A DNA stretch of 64,000 nt from Pseudomonadota bacterium (lineage in GTDB: Bacteria; Pseudomonadota; Alphaproteobacteria; Reyranellales; Reyranellaceae). A program made the translations under genes and the position numbers. The stretch lies in assembly GCA_018242505.1 (NCBI GenBank), contig JAFEBU010000056.1:1-64000 (forward strand). The letters run 5' to 3'. The notes under the pieces were generated by a model. It was not told where the DNA came from. It ran no database searches and was given only the letters and a program-made list of their open reading frames with translations. Below, piece by piece: positions 50,939-60,109 of this stretch. The first letter of the stretch is position 1. Each line of letters begins with the position of its first letter.

Positions 50939-52549
50939 CTAGGCCGCGAGCGCCCTGTCCATCAACGCGAGTTCCGCAGAGCCGAGATCGGCCGTTCCGA
51001 ACTGGGCGAGATGCCCACCGCCGAGGCGCGTCTCGCCATAGAGCGTCGCGAACGGCGAGTTCGCTTCGGCAAGCGCCGCCAGAGCCGCAATGCGGGCGAG
51101 GCCCTCGCACAAAAACCTCGCGCGTCGTTCTGCATCGGGAGACTTGAGCGTGCGTTCGAGCGCCGAGACCAGCGGCCGTACGTCGAAGGCCTGCATGGCG
51201 GTACGGGCCAGCGACGCCACGGTTTCCATCGCCGCTTCGGGCTGCCGACCGGCAGCGCGCAGGACGTCGAGCGCCATCACGTTGCCCGAGCCTTCCCAGA
51301 TCGCATTGAGCGGCGCCTCGCGATAGAGGCGTGCCATCGGCAGATCCTCGGTATAGCCGTTGCCGCCCAGGCACTCGAGCGACTCGTACACGACCTGCGG
51401 CGTGCTCTTGCAAACCAGGAATTTCACGGCGGGCGTCAGCAGGCGCGTATACCCGGTCTCGCGCTTGTCGACCGCATGGGCGAGACGGAACACCAGAGCC
51501 ACCTGCGCCTCGAGTTCCAGCGCCAGATCGGCCACCACAGCGCGCATTGCCGGCTGGTCGGCGAGCCTGCGCTGGAATACCGAGCGGTTACGGATGTGGT
51601 TGAGCGCCTGGCTGAGGCCGAAGCGCATCTGCCCGGCCGAGGCGATGGCGCAATCGAGCCGGGTGAGGTTCACCATCTCGATAATGGTGCGCACTCCCGC
51701 ACCTTCGGGCCCCACGCGCTCGGCGTAGGCCGAATGGAATTCCACCTCCGATGACGCGTTCGATTTGTTGCCGAGCTTGTCTTTCAAACGCTGGAAACGC
51801 AGGCTGTTCTGGCTGCCGTCCGGCCGGTAGCGAGGCATCAGATAGCAGGTGAGGCCGCCGTCGCCCTGCGCCAGCACCAGGAAAGCGTCGCACATCGGTG
51901 CCGACATGAACCATTTATGGCCACTGATCTCGACATGATCGCCAGCCCCTCTGGCTTGCGTGATGTTGGCGCGCACGTCGGTGCCGCCCTGGCGCTCGGT
52001 CATGCCCATGCCGAGGGTGACGCCCGTCTTTTCCCACCACGGCAACGGCCGCGGATCGTAGCGACGCGACAGGATCCTGGCCTGCCACTTTTCCAGCAGC
52101 GTAGGCTCCGCCTTGAGTGCGCCGATGCAGGCATGGGTCATGGTGACCGGGCAGAGATGGCCGCTCTCGGCCTGTGTGGCGAGATAGAGGCGCACCGCAC
52201 GGCTGGTCATGGGGCCAGCGGGTTCGCTGCCGTCGTGCGCCGAGCTATGGATGCCCCAGCCGACGCTCTTGGCCATCAGCGCGTGATAGGCCGGATGGAA
52301 CTCGACGAAATCGATTCGATTGCCCCGGCCGTCCACGGTCCGCAGCTTGGGCGGGTTCTCGTTGGCGACACGGCCGAGATCGAGCGTCTCCGCCGCACCG
52401 TAATCCCTGCCGCATGCCGCGAGCGCCTGGAGATCGAGCCCGTAGCGCGCCGCAGCGTCACTGAGCGGTCTGTCGGCACCAAACAGGTCGACGTCGCCGA
52501 AGGCGGGCGATTGGTTGAACGAGGCGTCTTCAAGGAATCCGGAGGTCAT
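50939..52549 (-). CDS. AidB-like acyl-CoA dehydrogenase family protein
   Basis: A 536-residue flavoprotein of the AidB branch. The N-terminal NQSPAFGDVDLFGADRPLSD is an AidB signature, followed by TLGMGMTERQGGTDVRANIT with the FAD-binding segment and the C-terminal LECLGGNGYTEDLPMARLYR. AidB of E. coli belongs to the adaptive response to alkylation damage, though its reaction is unclear; here it heads an operon with an M81 peptidase and a MetE-like protein, which suggests a metabolic role. About 118 bases separate it from dodecin. No DNA alkylation genes neighbour it. Confidence 0.93.
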   Translation of the reverse strand: MTSGFLEDASFNQSPAFGDVDLFGADRPLSDAAARYGLDLQALAACGRDYGAAETLDLGRVANENPPKLRTVDGRGNRIDFVEFHPAYHALMAKSVGWGIHSSAHDGSEPAGPMTSRAVRLYLATQAESGHLCPVTMTHACIGALKAEPTLLEKWQARILSRRYDPRPLPWWEKTGVTLGMGMTERQGGTDVRANITQARGAGDHVEISGHKWFMSAPMCDAFLVLAQGDGGLTCYLMPRYRPDGSQNSLRFQRLKDKLGNKSNASSEVEFHSAYAERVGPEGAGVRTIIEMVNLTRLDCAIASAGQMRFGLSQALNHIRNRSVFQRRLADQPAMRAVVADLALELEAQVALVFRLAHAVDKRETGYTRLLTPAVKFLVCKSTPQVVYESLECLGGNGYTEDLPMARLYREAPLNAIWEGSGNVMALDVLRAAGRQPEAAMETVASLARTAMQAFDVRPLVSALERTLKSPDAERRARFLCEGLARIAALAALAEANSPFATLYGETRLGGGHLAQFGTADLGSAELALMDRALAA

Positions 52550-52667
52550 GCCTCCAGTTTGGACCCGGTGGCTCGCGGCGCAAGCGCCATTGCCGCGGCC
52601 GATGGAACGACCGCGTCTGGCGTCGAACGGCGGGGACGGACCCGCTCGTCCTGCTACGGCAGGCTGC

Positions 52668-52883
52668 TCAGTCCCCGTCCTCGTACTTGAAGGACAGCTT
52701 CAGCTTGGTGCGGTAGGCCGACACCCGACCGCCTTCCATGACAATGTCCTGCTCGACGACCTCGGCGACCCGCAGATCGCGCAACGTCTCGCCGGCCCGT
52801 TCGACCGCCGCCCTTGCCGCCTTTTCCCAGGATTCGCTGCTGGTGCCGACCAGCTCGACCACCTTGTAGACGCTCTCGGCCAT
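52668..52883 (-). CDS. Dodecin family protein
   Basis: A 71-residue dodecin that assembles into a 12-mer flavin-storage sphere. Typical features are VYKVVELVGTSSESWEKAAR and the C-terminal beta strands ending in YRTKLKLSFKYED. The ATG at 52883 has GAGG 6 bases upstream; an upstream ATG is not required. It lies 92 bases downstream of the ABC transporter operon and next to the AidB flavoprotein, but these are separate units by spacing. Confidence 0.93.
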   Translation of the reverse strand: MAESVYKVVELVGTSSESWEKAARAAVERAGETLRDLRVAEVVEQDIVMEGGRVSAYRTKLKLSFKYEDGD

Positions 52884-52975
52884 GGGAACCTCCCTGGACA
52901 CGATGTTATCGTCTTTGTCCGGCGGGGCTCAGAGGGGGAGGCCGGACTTCCCGTTTCCTTATGTGGCTCAGCCTA

Positions 52976-54607
52976 TCACGCCGCGGCGAACTTGCCGAAC
53001 TCCCAGTTGCGGCCGGGCGCGGCAGCGAACAGGGACTTGGTGTAGGCGTGCTTGGGAGCGCTGAACACCTGCTCGGCCGCGCCATACTCGACGACGCGGC
53101 CCTGACTCATCACGGCGACGTAGTCGCAAATCTGCGCCGCCACCCGTAGATCGTGGGTGATGAAGAGAACGGCGAGGTTCAGGCGTTGGCGGATCTCATC
53201 CAGCAGCCCCAGCACCTGCTTCTGCACCGACACGTCGAGCGCGGAGACGGCTTCGTCGGCGATCAGCAGCTCGGGCTCCATGGCGAGCGCCCGGGCGATG
53301 CAAATGCGCTGGCGCTGGCCACCGGAGAACTGGTGCGGGTAGCGGTCGAGCGCATTGGGGTCGAGCTGGACCGTCTCCATCAGCTTGCGCGCGCGGCCAA
53401 GCGCCTCGTCGCGCTTGAGGCCGAAGTTCATCGGCCCCTCGACGATCGAATCACCCACCGTGATGCGCGGGTTGAGCGAGCGGTAGGGATCCTGGAAGAC
53501 GATCTGCACCCGCCGGCGATGCGGCCGCAGCCGGGACGGTGAGATGGTGGCGATCTCGGTCGTGCCCAGGAACACCTTGCCCTCGGTCGGATCGATCAGT
53601 CGGGCGATGCATCGCGCCACTGTCGACTTGCCCGATCCCGATTCGCCCACGATGCCGAGCGTCTCGCCCCTGCGGATGTCGAGGTCGACATCGACAGCCG
53701 CCTTCACCACGCGCGCCTTCTGGAAGAAGGACTTGGCAGAATAGGTCTTGCCGAGCTTCTCTGTGCGCAGCACCGTTTCCTTCTCCAGCCGCACGCCACG
53801 ATGGACGGGATGGATCGACGGCACCGACGAGATCAGCATGCGCGTATAGGCCTGCTGCGGCCGTGACAGGATCTGCTCGGTCGGTCCCATCTCCACCAGT
53901 TCGCCCCAGCGCAGCACGGCGACGCGACGGGCGATCTCGGCGACGACGCCGAAATCGTGGGTGATGAACAGAACGCCCGTGCCCTGGCTGCCCTGCAGCT
54001 CGGCGATCAGCTTCAGGATCTCGGCCTGGGTCGTCACGTCGAGCGCCGTGGTCGGCTCGTCGGCGATCAGCAGCACCGGGTCGAGCACCAGGGCCATGGC
54101 GATCATGATTCGCTGGCGCTGGCCGCCGGAAAGCTGGTGCGGAAAGGATGCGTAGATGCGCTCGGGTTCCGGCAGCTTCACGCGCGTCAGGATGCCGATG
54201 ATCTTGGCTTTGCGCTGTGCCGCGTCGAGCTTGGTGTGCGTACTCAGCACCTCGTCGATCTGGTCGCCGCAGGTCATGACCGGATTGAGTGCGGTCATGG
54301 GTTCCTGGAAGATCATGGACATGCGTGTGCAGCGCAGCTCGCGCAGCCGCTCCTCGTTGGCGGCCAGCACGTTCTCGCCCTGCAGCAGGATCTCGCCCGA
54401 CACAGGCCGCAACGCCTTGGCCAGCAATCCCATGATGGTGAAGGCGATCACCGATTTGCCCGAGCCCGACTCGCCCACGAGGCAGACGATCTCGCCGGGC
54501 TTGACGGTGAAACTCACCTTGTCGACGGCATTGGTTCGATCGCCACCCGGCGGCAGGGCGACGCTCAGGTTCTTGACCTCGAGAACCGGCGTTGTGTCGG
54601 AACTCAT
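52976..54607 (-). CDS. Dipeptide/oligopeptide ABC transporter, fused double ATP-binding subunit
   Basis: A 543-residue protein with two full ABC ATPase domains in one chain (DppD-DppF type). The first carries GESGSGKSVI, LSGGQRQRI and LLIADEPTTALDV. The second, from about residue 275, carries GESGSGKSTV, FSGGQRQRI and LIADEAVSALDV. It powers uptake of peptides or similar ligands through the membrane proteins encoded just upstream. It overlaps the permease gene by 4 bases and is the last gene of the five-gene operon. Confidence 0.95.
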   Translation of the reverse strand: MSSDTTPVLEVKNLSVALPPGGDRTNAVDKVSFTVKPGEIVCLVGESGSGKSVIAFTIMGLLAKALRPVSGEILLQGENVLAANEERLRELRCTRMSMIFQEPMTALNPVMTCGDQIDEVLSTHTKLDAAQRKAKIIGILTRVKLPEPERIYASFPHQLSGGQRQRIMIAMALVLDPVLLIADEPTTALDVTTQAEILKLIAELQGSQGTGVLFITHDFGVVAEIARRVAVLRWGELVEMGPTEQILSRPQQAYTRMLISSVPSIHPVHRGVRLEKETVLRTEKLGKTYSAKSFFQKARVVKAAVDVDLDIRRGETLGIVGESGSGKSTVARCIARLIDPTEGKVFLGTTEIATISPSRLRPHRRRVQIVFQDPYRSLNPRITVGDSIVEGPMNFGLKRDEALGRARKLMETVQLDPNALDRYPHQFSGGQRQRICIARALAMEPELLIADEAVSALDVSVQKQVLGLLDEIRQRLNLAVLFITHDLRVAAQICDYVAVMSQGRVVEYGAAEQVFSAPKHAYTKSLFAAAPGRNWEFGKFAAA

Positions 54608-55539
54608 ACCTTCTTGCTCATCTTGGGATCGAGCGTGTCGCGCAGGCCGTCACCCATCACGTTGATGGCGAGCACGGCGAGCGCAAGGAAGATGCCCGGA
54701 TAGAGGATATTATGCGGGAAGATGCGGAAGAGGGTGCGCCCCTCCGACATGATGTTGCCCCAACTCGGCGTCTCGGGCGGGATGCCGATGCCCAGGAAGC
54801 TGAGGATCGCCTCGGTGATGATCGCGGCTGCGGCCGTAAACGTGCCCTGTACGATCAGCGGGGCGATGGTGTTGGGCAGGATGTGACGCATCATGAGCGT
54901 CCAGGTCGGCGTGCCGACCGATATTGCGCCCTCGACATAGGGCTCCTCGCGGACCGTGAGCACGATCGAGCGCACGAGGCGCACCACGCGCGGCACCTCG
55001 GGCACGACGATGGCGAAGATCACGGTGATCAGGCCCGATCGCCAGATCGAGACCAGCGCGATGGCAAGCATTATCCCGGGGATCGCCATCAATCCGTCCA
55101 TGATCCGCATGACGAAGCCGTCGAGCCATCGGATGTAGCCCGAGACCATGCCGATGATCAGGCCGAACGCCAGCGACAGGGCGGCAACGGCAATGCCGAC
55201 GATCAGCGAAACGCGTGTGCCATAAAGGACACGGCTGTAGACGTCACGGCCCAAGGTGTCGGTGCCCATGTAGGCCGTGCGCTTGACCGTGGAGCCGTCG
55301 TCGAGCCGAAGGGTGATCTCGGTGCCCGGCTTCTTGTTGCGCATGGCGGGGTCGATGCGGGTGGGATCGATCGTGCCGAGATACGGCGCGAAGATCGCGA
55401 TCGCCACCATGAGAAGCAGGATGGTGCCGCCGAAGATGACGGCAGGGTTGCGGATCGCGAGCAACCACAGCGACTTGCGCTTGGTCGAGGCCGACGCGAT
55501 GGCGGCCGAGTCGACCGTTTCTTCAATCATCGCGCTCAA
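54604..55539 (-). CDS. Peptide ABC transporter permease, DppC type
   Basis: A 311-residue permease with an N-terminal helix and five further membrane helices. The binding-protein-dependent transport loop for the ATPase is GTPTWTLMMRHILPN and the EAxxxG-like consensus is nearby. It pairs with the DppB-type permease, whose gene overlaps by 4 bases. The N-terminal segment SAMIEETVDSAAIASASTKRK is longer than the usual tail. Confidence 0.94.
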   Translation of the reverse strand: MSAMIEETVDSAAIASASTKRKSLWLLAIRNPAVIFGGTILLLMVAIAIFAPYLGTIDPTRIDPAMRNKKPGTEITLRLDDGSTVKRTAYMGTDTLGRDVYSRVLYGTRVSLIVGIAVAALSLAFGLIIGMVSGYIRWLDGFVMRIMDGLMAIPGIMLAIALVSIWRSGLITVIFAIVVPEVPRVVRLVRSIVLTVREEPYVEGAISVGTPTWTLMMRHILPNTIAPLIVQGTFTAAAAIITEAILSFLGIGIPPETPSWGNIMSEGRTLFRIFPHNILYPGIFLALAVLAINVMGDGLRDTLDPKMSKKV

Positions 55540-56477
55540 TAGCGGATCCTCGGATCGAACAGGGTGTAACTGATGTCGATCAGCAGGTTGATGACGACGT
55601 AGACGACGGAGAACATCAGGATCACGGCCTGGATTGTGGGGAAGTCGCGGCTCAGCACGGCTTCGACCGTGAGGCGGCCGAGCCCGGGAAGGCCGTAGAC
55701 GGTTTCCGTCACCACCGCACCGCCAATCAGCAACGCGACGCCGATGCCGATCACGGTCAGGATGGGCACTGCGGCGTTGCGCAGCGCATGGCGCATCAGC
55801 ACGACCCGATTCGAGAGGCCTTTGGCCCGCGCGGTGCGGATATAGTCTTCGTTCAGCACTTCCAGCACGGAGGCCCGCGTGATGCGGGCAATCAATGCGA
55901 CGTAGATGATGCCGAGCGTGATACTGGGCAGGATGATATGCGAGATGAAGCCCCAGAAATCGACCTCGATGCGCGTATAGCCCTGCACCGGCAGCCAGTC
56001 GAGATCGATCGCGAAGACATAGATCAGGCAGTAGCCGATCACGAAGGTGGGTAACGAGAAACCCATAACCGAGAAGCCCATCACGACGCGGTCGAGCAGG
56101 GAGCCATGCCGATAGGCGGCGAGGACGCCCAGCGGCACTGCCGTCGCGACCGCAATGATCAGGGTGCAGATCGACAGGGCCAGCGTCGGCTGGAGGCGCT
56201 GGGCGATCAACTCGACCACCGTCTTCTTGAAGAAGAAGCTCTCGCCGAGATTGCCGCGCAGAATGTCGCCGATCCAGATGATGAACTGCTGCCAGATCGG
56301 CAGATCGAGGCCGAGCTTGGCACGGATGAGATCGATCTGGTCGGACGTGGCGTTGTCGCCGGCGATCACCGCCGCCGGATCGCCGGGCGTGAGTCGCAGC
56401 ATGAGGAAGACAAAGATCGCCACCACCGCGAGCACGGGAATGATGGCGACGAGACGACGGGCAATGAAATCGATCAT
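55536..56477 (-). CDS. Peptide ABC transporter permease, DppB type
   Basis: A 313-residue permease with six membrane helices. It starts with MIDFIARRLVAIIPVLAVVA; the middle RLTPGDPAAVIAG and the ATPase-contact EVLNEDYIRTARAKGLSNRVVLMRHAL region, broken here as EDYIRTARAKGLSNRVVLMR, are typical. It lies 64 bases after the second binding-protein gene and overlaps the DppC-type gene. Confidence 0.95.
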   Translation of the reverse strand: MIDFIARRLVAIIPVLAVVAIFVFLMLRLTPGDPAAVIAGDNATSDQIDLIRAKLGLDLPIWQQFIIWIGDILRGNLGESFFFKKTVVELIAQRLQPTLALSICTLIIAVATAVPLGVLAAYRHGSLLDRVVMGFSVMGFSLPTFVIGYCLIYVFAIDLDWLPVQGYTRIEVDFWGFISHIILPSITLGIIYVALIARITRASVLEVLNEDYIRTARAKGLSNRVVLMRHALRNAAVPILTVIGIGVALLIGGAVVTETVYGLPGLGRLTVEAVLSRDFPTIQAVILMFSVVYVVINLLIDISYTLFDPRIRY

Positions 56478-56541
56478 GTGTTCTGCAGCTCGATCTGCCG
56501 TCCCGATCCTGCGCAGGCGGACCGGGGCGACAGAAAAAGAG

Positions 56542-58131
56542 TTACGCCTTTTCGATATTCCACATCACCGGCACGGGCGCCTTGATCCAGCCGGTCACGT
56601 TCTTGCGAGCGGCGCCCGGTCCGTACCATTGGCCGATCCAACCGTATTGGGCCGTCTCGATGGCGCGGTTCTGCACGGCGTGGGCCAGTTCCTTGGCCTT
56701 CGCCGGGTCGACCTCCTTCGAATAGGCGTCGCGCAGCTTCTCCATCTCAGGATCGGTCGGCCAGCCGAACCAGGATTTCTCGCCTTGCGCCACCATGTAG
56801 GTATTGGAGATCGGGTTCAGGATGTCGGCTGCCACGGTGAAGGTATGGAAGATGTTCCAGCCGCCCTGGCTCGGCGGGTCCTTTTTGGTGCGCCGGGACA
56901 CCAGCGTCTGCCAGTCCATGGTCTGCATGTCGACCTTGAAGCCGACCTGTTCCAGCGCCGCCTTGGTGACAGGCGCTGTATTGGTCAGGACGGGCAGGGT
57001 GGTGGACTGCATCAGCACGACCGGTGAGCCGTCATAGCCTGCTTCCTTCAGCAGCGCCCTTGCCTTTTCGTAGTTGGGCTTCACCAGGAAGCCGTCCGGC
57101 GCTTCGAACGCATTGGGCGTGCCGGAGATGAAGGCGGCCGAGCTCACCTTGTAGAACTGCGGCTCGCCCACGGTCGCCTTGAGATAGTCCTCTTGCCGGA
57201 CCGCCAGGAGCGCAGCTCTGCGGATCTTCGGATTGTTGAAGGGCGGCTGGGTGTGGTTGAAGCGATAGATGAACTGCTGGCCGAGAGGATTCCAGTCGAC
57301 AAGCTGCATGCCCTTGTCGGCTTTCATGATCGGGAGCAGGTCGTGCGGCGGCTGCTCGATCAGATCGATTTCGCCCGCAAGGATGGCATTTACCTGCTGC
57401 TGCGGATCCGGCATCTCGATGATCTCGACCCGGTCCATCTTGACGACCTTGCCGCCGGACAGACCCGAAGGCGGCTCGTTGCGCGGCTTGTATTTCGTGT
57501 TCTTGACGTAGACATGCTTCTCGCCGGGCTTGGACTCGGCGTTGACGTAGATGAACGGGCCGGAGCCGATCTGACTGTCGATCTGCTTGAACGGATCGGT
57601 CTTGGCGATGCGTTCCGGCATCATGAAGGGCACGTTGGAGCTGGGCTTGCCGAGCGATTCGAGTACGAGCCCGTACGGTTCCTTCAGGATCATGGTGAAG
57701 GTCTTGTCGTTCACCACCTTGAAGTCCTTGACGAACTCCATGAGCTTCAGTCCCATCGCATCGCGCGCGCCCCAGCGCTTGATCGAGGGGATGCAGTCCG
57801 CCGACGTCACCGGCTTGCCGTCGTGCCATTCGAGCCCGTCGCGCAGGGTGAAGGTCCATTGCGTGCGATCGGGCGAGACTTCGTACTTGTCGACCATCTG
57901 CGGTTTGATGGCGTTGTTGGCGTCCATCGCAAACAGCGTGTCGTAGATGAAATAGCCGTGTGTGCGCGTGACGTAGGCAGTCGTCCAGATCGGATCGAGG
58001 ATCGACATATTGCCGTTCTGCACGAAGCGCAGAACCTTCTTGTCGGCCGCCCTCGTCGTGCCTGCGGCGGCCATGAGAGCACCGGTGCTCAGAATGCCGA
58101 ACGTACGTCGCTTCATTGCCGTCGAATTCAT
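56542..58131 (-). CDS. Peptide ABC transporter substrate-binding protein, paralog 2
   Basis: A 529-residue family 5 solute-binding protein. The signal region KRRTFGILSTGALMAAAGTT has a Tat-like twin-Arg start. The mature DPIWTTAYVTRTHGYFIYDT and FTLRDGLEWHDGKPVTSADC are the family signature. It is a close paralog of the next gene upstream in the operon (they share SIKRWGA, LVLESLGKPSSNVPFMMP and ends). The ATG at 58131 has GAGG upstream. Ligand unknown; the two copies may bind different peptides. Confidence 0.93.
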   Translation of the reverse strand: MNSTAMKRRTFGILSTGALMAAAGTTRAADKKVLRFVQNGNMSILDPIWTTAYVTRTHGYFIYDTLFAMDANNAIKPQMVDKYEVSPDRTQWTFTLRDGLEWHDGKPVTSADCIPSIKRWGARDAMGLKLMEFVKDFKVVNDKTFTMILKEPYGLVLESLGKPSSNVPFMMPERIAKTDPFKQIDSQIGSGPFIYVNAESKPGEKHVYVKNTKYKPRNEPPSGLSGGKVVKMDRVEIIEMPDPQQQVNAILAGEIDLIEQPPHDLLPIMKADKGMQLVDWNPLGQQFIYRFNHTQPPFNNPKIRRAALLAVRQEDYLKATVGEPQFYKVSSAAFISGTPNAFEAPDGFLVKPNYEKARALLKEAGYDGSPVVLMQSTTLPVLTNTAPVTKAALEQVGFKVDMQTMDWQTLVSRRTKKDPPSQGGWNIFHTFTVAADILNPISNTYMVAQGEKSWFGWPTDPEMEKLRDAYSKEVDPAKAKELAHAVQNRAIETAQYGWIGQWYGPGAARKNVTGWIKAPVPVMWNIEKA

Positions 58132-58152
58132 CGGAGCCTCGTTTTTTCGTCC

Positions 58153-58219
58153 CCCATCGAGGAGGGCAGACACGCGGCCTACCCTCTTCGATGGGCGCGC
58201 GGGGACCGGCCCCGCGCGC
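58153..58219 (-). repeat. Two tandem hairpins between the binding-protein genes
   Basis: Stem A, 14 bp with one mismatch: 58153-58166 with 58182-58195 (CCCATCGAGGAGGG). Stem B, 10 bp perfect: 58195-58204 with 58210-58219 (GCGCGCGGGG), 5-base loop. They fill most of the 100-base spacer after the first binding-protein gene and could protect its mRNA or limit readthrough. Confidence 0.7.
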
Positions 58220-58231
58220 CCGAGCGATGAT

Positions 58232-59818
58232 CTATTTCTTGGTCATGTTCCAGAAGACGGGAACAGGCGCCACCAGCATGCCGTCGATATTGGTGCGCAG
58301 CGCCACCGGCTGATACCACTGGCCGACATTGATATGGGTCGGATGGTCGACCCAATATTTCTGCAGGTCGATGGCGATCTGCTTCTGCTTGGCGGGGTCG
58401 ATTTCCTTGGCGAAAGCGTCGCGCATCTTTTCGATGGTGGCGTCGCAGGGCCAGCCGAACATCGCCTTGTCGCACGAGGCATTGAAGAAGCCCGCCATCA
58501 CCGGGTTGAGGATATCGGCGGCGACCCACGAGGTCAGGAAGGCGTTCCAGCCGCCCTTGTCCGGCGGATCCTTCTTGGCGCGGCGGCCGACCAGCGTCTG
58601 CCAGTCCATGGCCTGCATATTGACCTTGAAGCCCGCAGCCTCGAGCTGCGCCTTGGCGACGGGTGCGAGATTGGTCAGCACCTGCAGGTCGGTCGACTGC
58701 ATCAGCACGACCGGCGTTCCGTCATAGCCGGCTTCCTTGAGGAGCTGCTTGGCCTTGGCCGCGTCGCCATTCAGCACGTCCTTCATGCCTGCGTCGGTGC
58801 CCAACGGCGTGCCGCAGACGAACGGTGCCTTGCAGACCTTGTAGTACTTGGGATTGCCGATCGTCGCCTTCAGGAATTCCTCCTGGTTGAAGGCGACCAT
58901 CGCGGCGTGACGGATCTTGGGATTGTCGAACGGCTTGAACAGCGAATTGAAGCGGAACGCATACTGGTTGCCCAGCGGATTGCTGTCGAACAGCTTGATG
59001 TTCTTGTCCTTCGACAAAAGCGGCAAGAGGTCGTGACCGGGCGATTCGATCATGTCGATCTCGCCGTTTTCGATCGCCGCGACCTGGGTCTGCACGTCCG
59101 GCATGGCAATCCATTCGACGCGGTCGACCTTGGCGACCTTGCCGCCGGCGAGGCCCGAGGGCGGCTCGGAGCGCGGCTTGTATTTGGTGTTCTTGACGAA
59201 GACCACCTTCTCGCCCGGCTTCCATTCGTCAGCCTTGAAGATGAACGGGCCGGAGCCGATCACGTCCTCGACCTTGATCTGGGTATTGGGATCGGTTTCG
59301 GCTGTCTTTTTGGGCATCATGAACGGAACGTTCGAGGATGGCTTGCCGAGCGATTCGAGGACGAGGCCGTACGGTTCCTTCATTTTCATGCGGAACGTCT
59401 TGGCATCGACGGCCTCGAAGCCTGCCACGGAGGCCATCATCTTCTGGCCCATCGAGTCTTTGGCGCCCCAACGTTTGATCGAGGCGATGCAGTCCTCGGC
59501 GGTCACCGGCTGGCCGGTGCTCCAGACCAGTCCGTCACGCAGGGTGAAGGTCCAGGTGAGCTTGTCGGCCGAGACATCCCACTTTTCGACCATCTGGGGC
59601 TTCACCTCGAACTTTTCGTCCATGGCGAAAAGCGTGTCCCAGACCATGTAGCCGAAATTCCGCTGGATATAGGCCGTGGTCCAGATCGGATCGAGAATTT
59701 TCACGTCCGAATGCATGACGGCCTTGATCGTCTGCGCGTCGGCACTCGCTGCGCCGAACATGCCGGCGACACCGGCGGCCGCGATCAAAGCCGCGACCGA
59801 CCTTTTGAATTGAAGCAT
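58232..59818 (-). CDS. Peptide ABC transporter substrate-binding protein, paralog 1
   Basis: A 528-residue family 5 solute-binding protein, first gene of the operon. A Sec signal peptide (LQFKRSVAALIAAAGVAGMF, cleaved near ASADA) precedes the mature HSDVKILDPIWTTAYIQRNF. Two extra cysteine pairs (VCKAPFVCG and SCDKAMFGWPCDA) near the C-terminal half distinguish it from paralog 2 and could form disulfides. The ATG at 59818 has AGGGGG 6 bases upstream. The strong ribosome site plus two downstream hairpins fit high expression relative to the permeases. Confidence 0.93.
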   Translation of the reverse strand: MLQFKRSVAALIAAAGVAGMFGAASADAQTIKAVMHSDVKILDPIWTTAYIQRNFGYMVWDTLFAMDEKFEVKPQMVEKWDVSADKLTWTFTLRDGLVWSTGQPVTAEDCIASIKRWGAKDSMGQKMMASVAGFEAVDAKTFRMKMKEPYGLVLESLGKPSSNVPFMMPKKTAETDPNTQIKVEDVIGSGPFIFKADEWKPGEKVVFVKNTKYKPRSEPPSGLAGGKVAKVDRVEWIAMPDVQTQVAAIENGEIDMIESPGHDLLPLLSKDKNIKLFDSNPLGNQYAFRFNSLFKPFDNPKIRHAAMVAFNQEEFLKATIGNPKYYKVCKAPFVCGTPLGTDAGMKDVLNGDAAKAKQLLKEAGYDGTPVVLMQSTDLQVLTNLAPVAKAQLEAAGFKVNMQAMDWQTLVGRRAKKDPPDKGGWNAFLTSWVAADILNPVMAGFFNASCDKAMFGWPCDATIEKMRDAFAKEIDPAKQKQIAIDLQKYWVDHPTHINVGQWYQPVALRTNIDGMLVAPVPVFWNMTKK

Positions 59819-60039
59819 TAACAACCCCCTCACCATGTTGCGGCTTCACGTTGCAAGAATTGAGCCGCTGCAAGGACAGTAGCAGCCCTCCCCCTTCTGA
59901 CAAGCCGATTCAGGCTGGGTGCGCTCTCGTGTTGCTTCCGGCAACCCGTATCAAGCAGCCCCGGGATGCCCTTGACCGCCACTGCTGCGACAATGTCGCG
60001 CCCGAGACGACGGTCGGCACCTTGGTGTGAGCGGGCGGG

Positions 60040-60108
60040 TCACGACAAGGCGCAGGTCGCGATCAGCCCGAGAAGGCAGCAGACGACGAGAATGATGAAA
60101 TAGGGCAA
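60040..60108 (-). CDS. Possible 22-codon membrane peptide
   Basis: A TTG at 60108, one base after the pgeF stop, opens a 22-codon frame, PYFIILVVCCLLGLIATCALS after the start, one hydrophobic helix with three cysteines. Its position immediately after pgeF fits a coupled small protein, but no ribosome site or homology is visible, so this may be chance. The rest of the gap (59819-60039) shows nothing I can name. Confidence 0.25.
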   Translation of the reverse strand: MPYFIILVVCCLLGLIATCALS

Positions 60109-60109
60109 A

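Noticed and set aside
52917..52947. 7-bp hairpin downstream of the ABC transporter operon
   Set aside because: Long loop and no U-tract, so not called a terminator.
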